DNA of 64,000 nucleotides from Gordionus sp. m RMFG-2023 (lineage: Eukaryota > Nematomorpha > Gordioida > Chordodea > Parachordodidae): the NCBI RefSeq assembly GCF_954871325.1, contig NC_088777.1, positions 35,069,366-35,133,365 of the forward strand, given 5' to 3'. Positions 30,577 to 42,244 of the stretch are shown one piece after another; the stretch's first letter is position 1, and every line of letters begins with the position of its first letter. Below the pieces are notes generated by a model. That model saw only the letters and a list, made by a program, of their open reading frames with translations. It was not told where the DNA came from and did not search any database. The position numbers and the translations under genes are program-made.

Positions 30577-33313
30577 TCATAATCAAGTAAAACATTCTAT
30601 ATAACAAATATAAACAATATACCTACATATACGTAGTTGATTATAATTTATAAGACCGTTATAGTCGTCAATTATAAATAATTATTTAATTTTTTAAAGT
30701 ACACCTATCATATCTTTGTCACATATATTTATTTCTACCTTCTTTGAATCAACCTTATTTGATTCTGATAAGCATCCATAAGTTACAACTACCATTCTTC
30801 AACCCGGTAAATAGTGCATATGATTATTCATTGTGATATTTTAAAATATTAAAAACACTTATTGTATAGGATTAGGATAACATCAGCAAATATCTTTAAG
30901 TTATATATAAGATCGGTATAAATATAGTATATTTAATAAGTCGAGTCGCACGTACAATCATTGACGACTTCTAACAAATAAAATTCTGTTCAAAACTAGC
31001 TACCATAATATCATTTTTAATAATTTTTAATACATTAGGATAGTCTTCAACGTGCTAATGTAAATAGCTATATACATAAACATGTTGAAGAATATCCTAA
31101 TGGACTAAACTTTATTTTTAATGGTATTATGATAGCTAATTATGAACAGTATTTTAGTAGCTAGAATCGTTCAATGAATGTACGGGCGAATCGACTTTTT
31201 GCCTACACTATTTTTATACCTATCTTATTTATAACTTAAAGCTAAATGCTGATGTTATCCTAATTGTATACGATGAGTGTTTTTAATACTTTATTATACC
31301 ACAATAAATAATCACATTCACTATCCACCGCGTTGAAGGATGGGAGTTGGAATTTATGGAAGCTAAAGAGGGGAAAATCAAGATTGATTAAAAGAAGGAA
31401 GAAATAAAAAAAAGAGACAAAGATATGATAGGAGAACTTTAAAAAATTTAATAATTGTTTATACTTTAGCGAATTGATGGTCTTATATATTTTAAGCAAC
31501 TCGCTATTTGTAGGCACATTGGTTATGTTTATTATAAAAAATGTATTACTTGATTATGAGTGGATGGGAATAATCGCAGATTTCATGATTTAATCATTGA
31601 AGATGAATCGTCATACAGTTTTTATGAATCGAATATAGTTTTATTATGTTTTGGACGTATGTTTAAGTGGGAAAATATAGAATTTAAAAAATAAATCAAA
31701 AAGAGATTACGCTTGAGAATTATATTATCCGACCACCAAATTGAGTTGGACTTGTATTTTTATTAATAACTTTTTTAGTTGTTTTGATAATTTCTAGAGA
31801 AGAGTTAGATTGTGCATATAATTGTTCATATCTATCTATAGAAACATAATATTTTGAATGATTGATATGGCGTTCATCTATCAAATTAGGGTACTCTTAA
31901 TGTTCGTGCATAAGTATGATGGTGATCATGAAATCTAAATATAACTGAAGGTTATGATAGAAATATTTGAAGCACTAATTTATTCGAATCAGGGTAACTC
32001 TCAGGAATCAACCTGAATTGGGAAGTATAAATTCTGATAATGTTTTTAATGAGATCATACAATGATAACTCAAAATTATAGATGATGGAGAAAAAATGAA
32101 TTTATTATAATAAAATAATATAAACCGACAAAAATTATAGAGATATTAGGGTTACAAAAATGAGACCCAAATTTAGGCAATAGTGGAAATAATCTTTTGT
32201 GACTTGGTTATAGGATGTATTTTGGGCACCTTAATATATAAGCTTCTGAAACATTTTATTACTCAAATAGATGATCTTCGGAAATAATTGATAGGCTAAG
32301 TGCAAAAGGACAATATGCATTTTTTAATTACTTGTGACTTTTTATAGGGTTTTCAATCAAACTAATTTGGGAATTTAAATTTTACAAATTAAGTACTAAA
32401 TAATGGTGAATAAGATGTCTGTTGTCGATAGTTTTTGTTTATCTTATTAATAACATTTTTATTATAAATTTGGCTACAAAAGTGATTAAAGCACTAATCT
32501 CCACTAAGGAAACCCTAAAGAATGATATAAATTTCATCGTTATTGCTTTCATAATTTTCTGGCTAAAATTTGATTTCTAAACATTTCTTTAGCGCATTAC
32601 AATTTTTTCAAATGACGGCAATCAAATTAATTATGAAATTCAAATTTACTAATTGAGCACTAAATAATGGGGAAAACCGGATGTTTAGTATTACTATAGT
32701 TTTTGTTTTGGTCCGTCGCCATTATTTGTTTATTTTTGTTTTTATTGCAAATAACTTTTTATTCTTAAATTCGGCTACATAAGTGATTGAAGCACTAACC
32801 TGTACTAACGAAGCACTAAAGAATGATATAAGTTTCATCGTTAGTGCTTCCAAAAGTTCGGCCAACTTCACGCCTAAATCGTGACGTCATAATTTTTATT
32901 TACCTAATAACTTTTTTTCCATATGGCGGTTAGCTTACTAAATAATGAATTTAAATACAATAATTAAACACTAAAACCGGATGTTTAGTACTACTATAGT
33001 TTTTGTTTTGGCACGTCGCCATTATTTGTTTATTTTTGTTTTTTTCGCAAATAACATTATATTCTTAAATTCGGCTACAAAAGTGATTGAAGCACTAACC
33101 TCTACTAACGAAGCACTAAAGAATGATATAAGTTTCATCGTTAGTGCTTTCAATCGACTTTGAAGCGTGAAGTTGGCACAAGTTTTTATTTTTGCTTATA
33201 CTTTTTTTCCTGAAATTCGGCTACTATACGGATGATGCACTAATAAGCACTAACGAAGCACTAAAAAATGACATGATTCATTGTTATTGCTCCAATTTTC
33301 GGCCAACTTCACG

Positions 33314-33711
33314 TTCTCCCAAGGAATTTGTGTAGTTCCATCGAGTTGTCTCCCATCCGTAAAGAGACCTGGGGGTTGTTAAGTGGCAAGAAATCCTGTT
33401 GACTGTAAAGCCAGTTTTATGAGAGCATTGCATCTGCTATGTCGGATTGAACGTCCACTGCTATAGATACATTGAAGGCAATGACGACCATTTTGACTTA
33501 CTGGCTTTTTACAGTTGGCGCACTTATATGAGACTGAGGCTGTCACATTTAAGCAAATGGCCACTGCAAAGCTGAATTCTTGGTTTGACAACTTGAGGTC
33601 AAGATTTCTAGAGGGAATGGCGTCTAAGTGTTTATATCCTGAACCTTGGTTGAGAGGAGCTAATAAGGCATGATCTTCAGATAGCAGGGTCGAAAAGAGG
33701 GGACCTTGCAA
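33314..33711 (-). pseudogene. Zinc finger and start of restriction-like endonuclease, retroelement
   Basis: 110 codons with YKCANCKKPVSQNGRHCLQC (a CxxC...HCxxC zinc finger), then SIRHSRCNALIKLALQSTGF. Further on, in another frame, comes a DG..DGTTQIPWE stretch. Zinc finger, RH..xN..I...L...G, and DG...PW...WD is the end of RT proteins with a restriction-like nuclease. The PW and WD parts are separated by the palindromic insertion. Confidence 0.7.
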
Positions 33712-34049
33712 TCATCGGATTATCCCACTCCTTTTGTTTATGGGAGGCTGGAGGTTGATATTCATCTCCAACTGAGGCTTTCCATATGGTATAGGCTTCG
33801 TCAAGCAGCGCATCTGGCAAGGACAGGTGATCAGTTATTATTTTGGAGCTAGCCAATCTGGACGAGATGAAATCACTAATTGATAAGGCTCTGGGTAATC
33901 GTAACCCAATGCCTATATTATTGTAGGGGAAATTGGCTTGATGCTACGAGTTGGAATTAAATTTGAGATTATTTATTTTTTCCATAATGTTTTTTATTAT
34001 GGATTCATATGCTTTTAAGGGTTCTGGATGTTTAAAAATAGCAGTTGAC

Positions 34050-35060
34050 CGTAAAGCGTAAAGGCTTTGGTAGATTGAAGAAATTTCTAATATAAAAGAA
34101 AGATTTGTATGGAAAGTTATATGAGTAGTTCCTTCATATTGTTTAAATTATTAGAAGTAGCTTGGAAGAAGGCTTCAACCGCTAAGTAACCTCCAACTGG
34201 TGAGCAAGATGTGTTAGTTCCCGCCATAACCTCTTTAAAGGCATGGCAGTTGGGAGATTGAGAGGTGAGGTGATTGAATTCTGTTTTGTCGACGTTTAAG
34301 AGAAGGCCTATGACTGGCCCATCCTTTTGCAAAATTTCTAGGGCTTTGTCTATCTCTTTAGGACTACCGCTTATAAACCCGTCATCTATGTACCAGAGAT
34401 AAGGATCTAACAGACAGCTATTTTTAATTTTTTTTAACTAAATTTTCTATTCCTAGACAGAATAATATGGCACTAGGGGATCATCCTGTTGAATTCCTTC
34501 TGAAGAAGAAAGCCTATATTCATCATATTGTAGGATGGAGGGATTCGCATAGCCATTTAAAATGTAGCTGGAGTAGCATGGGAAGCTATTGATGAAAGAT
34601 TTTAGGAAGACAGACCGTTTTATTTTGTTGTATGCATTGTTAAAATCAATTTTAATTAGGTGTTTATTTAGAGGATTATTTTGAAGATAGATGCGGGTTA
34701 TATGAGCGCCGGACTCATAGCAACCTTTGACACCAACCCCTAGCTGAGTTGAAGTGAGAATTGTGGAAACTTTCTTATGATTCGAGCCAAAATTAATTTT
34801 GATAATAATCTCCTGAAGAGGGTGCCTATGGCAATTGGGCGTAGGTCTTTGTTGGGTTTTATAAGAGCGATTAGTTTTGTTCCAACCATGATTGGCTGGG
34901 CGAAGATAGGAACGTCACCATGTAAGACCCTTTACAAAGGAGAGTTATACTGTTAAGTAGGGTAGTTTGAATTAGATCTAGAAGGTATATCGGTCTCATG
35001 CCTTTAAAACCATGTGCAGAATCTTTTTAAAAAGTTGAGATTGTTTTTCTCACTTTCTCT
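34050..35060 (-). pseudogene. Reverse transcriptase relic of the RLE-type retroelement
   Basis: In minus-strand order, with several frameshifts: SAHGFKGMRPIYLLDLI; then IMVGTKLIALIKPNKDLRPI and AIGTLFRRLLSKLILARII; then IKIDFNNAYNKIKRSVFLKS (motif A Asp); EGIQQDDPLVPYY (motif B); DPYLWYIDDGFISGSPKEID (motif C, YIDD); and LLLNVDKTEFNHL. The GxQQxDPL and WYxDDG motifs identify an RT group common in invertebrate genomes. Exact clade (CRE/NeSL/R2-like or other) is unresolved. Confidence 0.75.
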
Positions 35061-36040
35061 GGGGTAAATTCTAGTGGGTAAAATGTGGGATTTAAACCAG
35101 GTAGTTCAGTTGTAGATGCCTGATGTAGGGGGGGGGGTGATTCATAACTAATTTGGTAAAGGTTTGAAAATTAATGGGGGCCAGTGTATCCGATGAAGAG
35201 GCCAGACGAAGTGCCCTTTATATCTAAATTATCGATTTTTTCCCCCACTAAATTTACCTTTATCTTAAAAGGATTAATGGATAACTTCGGTGTAGAGGTT
35301 ATGTCCATTGAAATGTTGTCTAAATCATTTAACCTGTTTTTACTTTGTTGGGTGAGGGACAGTTTGCTTTTGTCAGTTGGAACTTGAAAGGCATAGAAGC
35401 CAAAATTAACTTCTTCCAGTGCTGTGGGGAGTTAAATTGGTTAGAAGGTTATTAATAGTTTTACTATATGATTTAGCCGCAAGAAACCTGGCTACCTGGG
35501 AAATTCTTGAGATTATATGAGGTTTAGGTAAGTTTGTAAATTCATCGGAGAAGGATAGTTTGGTAACTCATTGGAAGTACAGGGTGATTCCTCAATGACA
35601 GATAAATTATAAATTGTGGTGAGATCTGGGATATGCGGAGGGGATGTTAATAGTGTAATAGAGAAAATGGAGGGGGGATAAAATCTGTGAAAAGTGACTG
35701 ATGTGATAAATGACACCAGTTACTCCTTCTCGTACTTCTTTAGGGTCCCGTTTTTGTTGATTAGGGTATGTAATCCATAGTTTGGCCATTTTTTTCTAAT
35801 TGGGATAAGTGTAGAAAAGGACATTTATATTTATAGGGGTAGGGGCAAGGTGGGAAAGGAATTAAAATTTTATATGTTATTGTTTTCCTTAGAAGAGGGG
35901 GAATAAGATAAATAAATAAAAAATTTAAACACAAAAAAAAAACAAAAAAGGGATTCGAAATAAAGCTGTTTATTTTTTATAAAAATTATTAAACAGAGAC
36001 CTACTATTTTTTACGTTATTAATTTATTTTTCCAACCCTA
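35061..36040 (-). other. 5' remainder of the RLE retroelement and spacer
   Basis: The minus strand between about 35061 and 35810 still has codon-like stretches (up to 67 codons), but I recognise nothing specific in them. It probably holds the N-terminal part of the same retroelement. A short G-run lies at 35130. Confidence 0.35.
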
Positions 36041-36044
36041 TAAT

Positions 36045-36420
36045 ATAAAGTATTTTATATCTAATTTATTAATAATGCAAGATAATTAATTCGACGCTAA
36101 TATTAAATTGAACTACTCGTACTTTTAAAACGTATATTCATGATCGAGGCTTGAGTTGGTAAGTAAACTAAAAAAAATAAGTATTCTAATGTCATTAATA
36201 TAAGAAAATGATTTCGATATTAATATTGAATTATTTCCTTAAGCTTACAATAAAGGTTCATAATTACAACGGCATTTCGCGACTCGAGGTGTAGAGTAAA
36301 ATAAAAAATACACAATATTTTAAGATTAAAGAAAGGAACATTTTGAAATAGTAAGTATTCTAATTTATTAATACAAGATAATTATTTCAATGTTAATATT
36401 GAACTATTCTTCCTCTAGTC
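36045..36420. repeat. Diverged ~150-bp repeats, 3 copies
   Basis: Copies at about 36050, 36178 and 36352 share TATTCTAAT..TTATTAATA..AAGATAATTATTTC..A.GTTAATATTGAA(C)TA. They are non-coding. Confidence 0.55.
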
Positions 36421-36727
36421 ATAAATATGAATGAAGAATTGAGCAAAAAATCACAGTAAAATATTATATAAAGTTGGTTTTTGTCGGTGCTCTGGTCTAT
36501 AGGCTTGATCAATAAGATCGACCCATTTAGATGGGTTTGGCTCATTTTTTCGACCAAAAATCCTACCAAAAATCCTACGATAATTATTTTGTATAATTTT
36601 AAATAATCGATAATCGTCAAAATTTCTATGTTAATATCCTTGTTTAAATTTTACAAAAGTTTAAAAATAATATCTATCTATAATATATATAAAAGCCGTA
36701 CAATTTATAATGTATATTTAAAAATCG

Positions 36728-36800
36728 TGAGTTTCAGCGTGCCTAATCGACAAGAACCTCGCTTGCAAATCTGATGGCTTTGGGTTCGAATCTCAGCAAA
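36728..36800 (+). repeat. tRNA-like (SINE head) sequence
   Basis: Contains a perfect B-box GGTTCGAATC (36781-36793 region, in GGGTTCGAATCTCAGC) about 50 bases after a degenerate A-box-like TGCCTAATCGACAAG. The T-arm folds with wobbles, but the anticodon stem does not pair, so it is not a functional tRNA. It sits directly before a 29-bp tandem array, as in tRNA-derived SINEs. Confidence 0.45.
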
Positions 36801-36804
36801 GGTC

Positions 36805-36935
36805 ATTTTTTTTCTTAATCCAACTTGGTATTTTATTTTCTTAATCCAACTTGGTATTTTTTCTTCTTAATTCAACTTCGTATTTTTATTTTCTTAATCC
36901 AACTTGGTATTTTTTTTCCTTAATTCAACTTGGTG
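36805..36935 (+). repeat. 29-30-bp tandem repeats, ~5 copies
   Basis: Unit TTCTTAATCCAACTTGGTAT plus a T-rich spacer, repeated about five times with one- or two-base changes, following the tRNA-like head. Confidence 0.85.
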
Positions 36936-37039
36936 GTTCCGTCCTTTGGGATAATTTTTAGGGCCAACCCGGGTATATTTAAAATCTGGCCTAACCCCTA
37001 TACCTGTATCAAAATAATTTTCTTATAATTAGGATCATC

Positions 37040-37720
37040 TTGAAGAATAGATCCATATCATGAGAAGATGCAAACTTATTTAAAACTCTGTGGATAACAA
37101 TTTACCAAGGAATGCTTTGTGGCTTCCATTGTAAATAAAAAATCCTTAAGGAAGGATCTATCCCCACAATCTAATATATATTTGCATTTTATATGATTAC
37201 TAGCTGATGTCCCATAAGAATGAAGGTATTAGTATTCTCCTTAATTTGATGATGGATAAATTGAAATAAGCCTATATGAGATGAAAATAAACGAGGGCGT
37301 GTGCCCCCTGCTGGATCATCCTTTTGTCAGAATCTATGACATGTGGGCTGAATAAAAAAGTTTTAATGTTATAGTATGTCTCTAGGAATTTTGAATAAAC
37401 AGGAAATTGGATAAAAACAATTTATGAAATGTTCACGAAATTTGTTATTGAAGCATTTTTAAAGTCTACTTTATAATAGCCATATCAGGAGGAGAATTTT
37501 GGATATAATACAAATGACATGTGAAACTATTTTGCCTCCTCCCTTAACACCGAATCCTAATTGCTACGTATACATAATAAGTTAAGACCCTACCCTGAGT
37601 TTCGACCCGTGGCAATTATTTTTGCTAATAATCTTATAATAACCCATTTCAATGGGGTGGATACCACCACAATATTAGTGAAATAATCAGGTTTGCCCCC
37701 ATAATTGATTTAAATCTATG
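37040..37720 (-). pseudogene. Second, more decayed copy of the RLE-element reverse transcriptase
   Basis: The minus strand retains LGFGVKGGGKIVSHVICII, a DFKNAFNNKFREHFINCFYP-like motif A region across a frameshift, and QKDDPAGG (motif B). These align with LGVGVKGCYESGAHITRIYL, IDFNNAYNKIKRSVFLKSFI and QQDDPLVP in the copy at 34050-35060. It is interrupted at its right edge by the MITE at 37729. Confidence 0.6.
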
Positions 37721-37728
37721 ATGGCAAG

Positions 37729-37951
37729 TAATTTTGTTAAACGGCTAGTTTTGAGCCGATTTTTAAAACGGCTAACTCAATATTTTAACCAGAAAAATAT
37801 TGCCTAAGACTCGAGATTTCGTTAATATATGTATACACCTTTGTTCCTTCTATGAGCAAAATCTTCAGGTTTGCGTAGTATTTTTCTGGATGAAATATTG
37901 AGTTAGCCGTTTTTTATAAATCGACTCAAAACGAGTCGTTTAACAACACTA
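37729..37951. mobile_element. MITE copy 2 (family of 6916-7136)
   Basis: 223 bp, with the same inverted ends (TTGTTAAACGGCT...GTTTAACAACACTA) and the same unique centre (AAGACTCGAGATTTCG...). Flanks atggcaag (37721-37728) and atggcagg (37952-37959) are an 8-bp duplication with one change, placing the family in hAT-type MITEs. Confidence 0.9.
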
Positions 37952-38194
37952 ATGGCAGGTCTTTTTTAAAAGAGTATTTAGGAAGGTTTTAAAGCATTTA
38001 AATGATTCTGATGAATGTAGATTTTATATGAAATGCGAGGGCAAAAACCATTGCGTCTAGATGTGGAAAATTTGTTAAAAGAATTGATAAATATCATAAC
38101 TCACAAATCATATTTATTTTATTCCATATTTTTCATAATATAGTATTATATTCAATAAATATTTTTTTAAAATTAATATAAGTATTAAAAATAT

Positions 38195-41100
38195 TTATGG
38201 AATCATCATTTGAATAAATTTTTTTTTAACGGAACAAGCATTTTGTACAGTATTTTTCCCCAAAAAAGCATCAATGTCATCCATACATTCATTTGAGGTA
38301 TCCGCATATGGTTGTTCCTGCATATTTTCCAAAAGGGCAACTAATCTTTCTTTTACCATCATATTTTGTGGCAGATTAATATAAGGCCAATTAAGTTTAA
38401 ATTTAGGGTGAATCATGGCTGCCAAAATGTTACTGTCTTCATACAGAAATCTATATTATGAAATGATAATTAATTTATTATTTAATAAGTGTTCCTTTTA
38501 TTCATATAAATCAAATCAAGTATCTGAAAAACTTAACCCTTTTAAATTTTACAGTCAAGTCTGGCACATCATCTGTATGGTATTTATTTATATTTGGGTC
38601 ATATCATAAATATTGATTAAATGTAAACTTAATACTTAATATACAAAGAAGTTAACATTGTAATTTATTTACAAAGAATATTAATCAAAATATTAGCTTA
38701 AAATTCAAATAATCTAATAATTTTTTAATGTCTTCAAAGGCCCATTAATATTTTACTAGATATCAGAGGTTTAGTAGAACTGGCCTGTTAAAAATATTTT
38801 ACTAAATTTGCCAGATCTTTGCAATTTTTTAAATATATTTTGCAGATATCTGATAATATAAAATAATTGCATAAAAAAATATTACCTTTTATCAATACCT
38901 CTAAGAACACTATCTACAAGGGACTGACAATACCGCAGGCAGCTAAATTTCGTTAATTTATTTATCAATATCGATAGAACTGGAGTTACATATCCCTGCT
39001 CCATATTATCCTCCCGTTCCAAGATTTTTAACGAGATCGCCAAAGGTTCCATAACCTATAAAATTTAAATTTATCTAGAGAATATCATTGTATTAATGTT
39101 GCATACTCTTTAACAAAATAACATTCCTCTTGCCTAAACATTGCAAATCCAATTTATCACATACTTATTCTACTTCTGTAAACTTTTCAGAAAGCATCTT
39201 ATCTATTAATTTTATGGATTGGTAATGAGAATTTCATCTTGTCTTGTTGGGAGCTATTAAATATCTTCACAATTTCTCCAATAAAATATCCGCCATTTTT
39301 GACGACATATTTTGTTTATTAACTAAAGCAAAACATTTTGCAAAAGTGGATCTAGATATTCGTTTAAAATTGAGATCACTATCTGCCATCTCCGCATCTG
39401 TTGTTGCAATAAGGTTAAGATTATGGCAACAACAACGTTGATGTTTTGGTAGGCTGATAGTAGGAATAATTGGGTCCTCAACGGATAATATGTCATCCAA
39501 ATTTATCAATTCCATATCCTCACTACTATCTTCTTCATTTTCTCCAAAAACTCTAGAAAAAATTAATTAATTTAAATATTTTTTGCTAAATATAAATATT
39601 ACTTAAATGCCTTGACAAAGTTGGTTTCATTGTCAGTCACCATCTTCACCACCTTATTATGAATTTTATAGAACTTGTGGATACCCATGATTTCGTTGGC
39701 CAAAACATCATATGTTTGCCTCCCAATTATCTTCCTCAGTGCCAAAGCGGCTGACCTTCTCTTGAGGGTTAACGGATCCAGCCAATGTGCAGTAAGTCCA
39801 ATAAAAGCCCTAATAAAATAAACATTATAAAATTCATATAAATATAATATACCTTCGATGACCACTCCAACAATCAGCAGTGGTGCATATATAAGAAACT
39901 TCAGACAAATCTCTTATAAGATTTGTCGTCATATAAGAGAAAGAAGTAGATATCCTGTTGCCCAGTGTTTGGCGACAAATAATTTTTGTCGCAGGAGAAA
40001 AAGTTTTAATCATTTTTTCAAATGAAGGATCATCAACCAGAGACAGTGGTTGGAAGGTGTCAATAATAAAATCCATGATAACCTTGTCTGCTGTTTTTTG
40101 CGATATAGCTGGAATGTTTAGATTGTTAAAATTTAATTTAGATTGTCTGGATTTGCAACCAGAACCACTTTGGTTTTGCCAGTGATATATTTTTTTGTGT
40201 AGAGAATTCGTTGAGGTGTTTGGTAATCTCATTTTTAAATTCACTGTGCTTTTTCTTTATAAAATAAAAAAAAAGTATGTATCAAAGTTGGATGAAAATA
40301 ACTTCTCCTGAATCAAATTTCATTTTTTAAAATTTTATATGGAAATTGAAAGTTAAAAAAACAATGTACAGGCTGAATGTAAAACCTATATAAACAAAAA
40401 AATGTTAAAGGATTCAACACAAATTTTGTTAAACATATTAAAGTATATTGTTTAATTTATATATGGTTAAAAAAGGTTCATATAGGTTATTTTAAATTTT
40501 AAGTTTACAATATTGTCTTTGTCTATCATTATTAAAAGTTGCCCAAGATGATATGGGATAAAGATTTTGATAAAATATTTTCCTATATATGAATATAATT
40601 AGCCTTTTTGGCATTTAAGAACTATGGATTAAGGGTTCAACAAATTTTGTTAAACATATTAAAGTATGTTTTATTAGTGGTTAAAAGGGGGTAGGTTATC
40701 TTAAAAATTTAAGTTTACAATATTGTCTATCATTATTAAAAGTTGCCCAAGATGATATGGGCTAAAGATTTTGATAAAGTATTTTCCTATTATGAATATA
40801 ATAGGCTTTTTGGCATTTAAGAACTTATGGATTGAGTCAAATGATACAAAAAATACTTTCAATTCAAAATATATTATTAAAAAAAGCCCTAAAAATGTTG
40901 TCAAGAGGATTATATAATCAAGCTCAAACTGAAACTATAATACTAATTGATTAGATTTAACATATTATAATAAAGAAATAATAGAATAGATATTTATTTT
41001 TCTTTTGGTGAAACATTGCTAAGTTCAATACAAATAACATTGAACTGGATGTTTTAATTATATTAAAGAAAGTCAAAATACCTTCCATTTATTATAAATA

Positions 41101-41490
41101 CTCTTCTTTTGAAAATTAAACTAATATAATAGTAATATTAAAAAATAAATGCCTAATTATTATATATAAATAACAAAACCAAGATTAACTCTTCATCAAA
41201 TATTTTATTAATTATACTGTATCTAATAATTCATTTTTTTTATAAAGAATCTGTATCTAGATTCTATTTCTGAAGGACCTGCTCAACTCAGGAATGTAAT
41301 AAATTAAATTTAAACATGTTGACATTAAGATTATCAAATAAAAAAAAATTTAAAAGAAAGGATGATATTTTGGAAGATGATATTATTTTCTTACAGAGAC
41401 GGCATTTGGTGCTGATATTATAAGAGTTGCTTTCATCCATTTCACATAAAGTAAAATACTTACGTAATTTCAAAAATGGTAAAAGATTCT
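38195..41490 (-). pseudogene. hAT transposase gene relic with intron-like gaps
   Basis: Minus-strand blocks follow hAT order. A BED finger lies at 41480-41370 (LRKYFTLCEMDESNSYNIST, then KCRLCKKIISSSK). At 40244-39834 comes MRLPNTSTNSLHKK, then STSFSYMTTNLIRDLSEVSY, ICTTADCWSGHRRYI (first catalytic Asp). At 39810-39600 comes AHWLDPLTLKRRSAALALRK, then KMVTDNETNFVKAF (second Asp). At 39515-39267 comes HQRCCCHNLNLIATTDAEMA; at 39058-38886 MEPLAISLKILEREDNMEQG, with a GT donor after GIDKR; at 38425-38195 MAAMIHPKFKLNWPYINLPQ. The hATC tail and the termini are not found. Whether the gaps are introns or decay is unclear. Confidence 0.75.
40410..40860. repeat. ~221-bp tandem duplication inside the hAT relic
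   Basis: AAATTTTGTTAAACATATTA recurs at 40421 and 40642, and the following ~200 bases (AAGTTGCCCAAGATGATATGG..., GGCATTTAAGAAC) are repeated with small indels. The duplication is non-coding and lies between the BED-finger and catalytic blocks. Confidence 0.85.
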
Positions 41491-42244
41491 CATTCTCACT
41501 TATATCTGCTGTTACATCAATAGTAGAAGTATAGAATCTTTTAAATCCATTTACATTTACTTATTAAAATAAATATTAATATATTATTATAAATTTATAT
41601 TAAATAACTTGTAAGAGCTCTAAATCTCGTAAAATTTAGGAAATGAATAAATATATCTATAAAATAAATGGTGGAATGGAAGTTGATAAAATATGAAGAT
41701 AGATATTTTTTTTAAAAATAATATTTTAATTTAATTTTCAAAATTTTTATTTTACGTGATACGTGATATATAGCGCTTTTGCCCTCTAGCGTTGAAGATT
41801 TAACAGAGCTACGCTAGGTTTTCCTCATTTCCATCTAATTGGAACAATTTAATTCGGGTATAAAAGTAAAAATATGACGAGCCCTCCACACGTTTGTGGG
41901 CAAGCCGCACGTACTTGTAGGCACACCATTTCGAAAAATGTTGCTTAAACCTCTATAGGCTTTAATTTAAAAGGATTGGGACAAAGAAAAAGCCTATACC
42001 CAAAAACTACAATATAATTTAATTACTTTAAGGGTGGGCGGTGGATCATTTTTAATTTAATAATTTTACAAATTTAATACAAGTTTTGGTAAGAAAAATT
42101 ATAGAATACTTCCAAAAAGTTGAATAATTGTTGATTGGGAACCTTTAGATAATGATATATGAGCAAAGAACTTCAAAATACGTTTTCATTTTAGGTAACT
42201 TTTTTTTAATGCGGAAAAGTTTTTTGATGGAACTCTTATTGTTA
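41491..42244. other. Spacer between hAT relic and LINE 3' end
   Basis: AT-rich and without coding similarity. It may include the LINE 3' untranslated region, but no poly-A or target duplication is evident. Confidence 0.4.

Larger units (their letters stand above)
28968..33313. mobile_element. 4.35-kb near-complete palindromic transposon
   Basis: The left arm (28968 to about 31050) and right arm (about 31085 to 33313) are inverted copies along almost their entire length, leaving a centre of only some 25-30 bases near 31067. Exact 8-bp duplication ttctccca on both sides (28960-28967, 33314-33321). Arms begin with ~301-bp tandem units containing GAAGCACTAACGATGAA and TAGTGCTTCGTTAGT. It is inserted inside an endonuclease domain of an older retroelement. 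The duplication length fits hAT or P-type transposases, but no family could be assigned. Confidence 0.88.
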
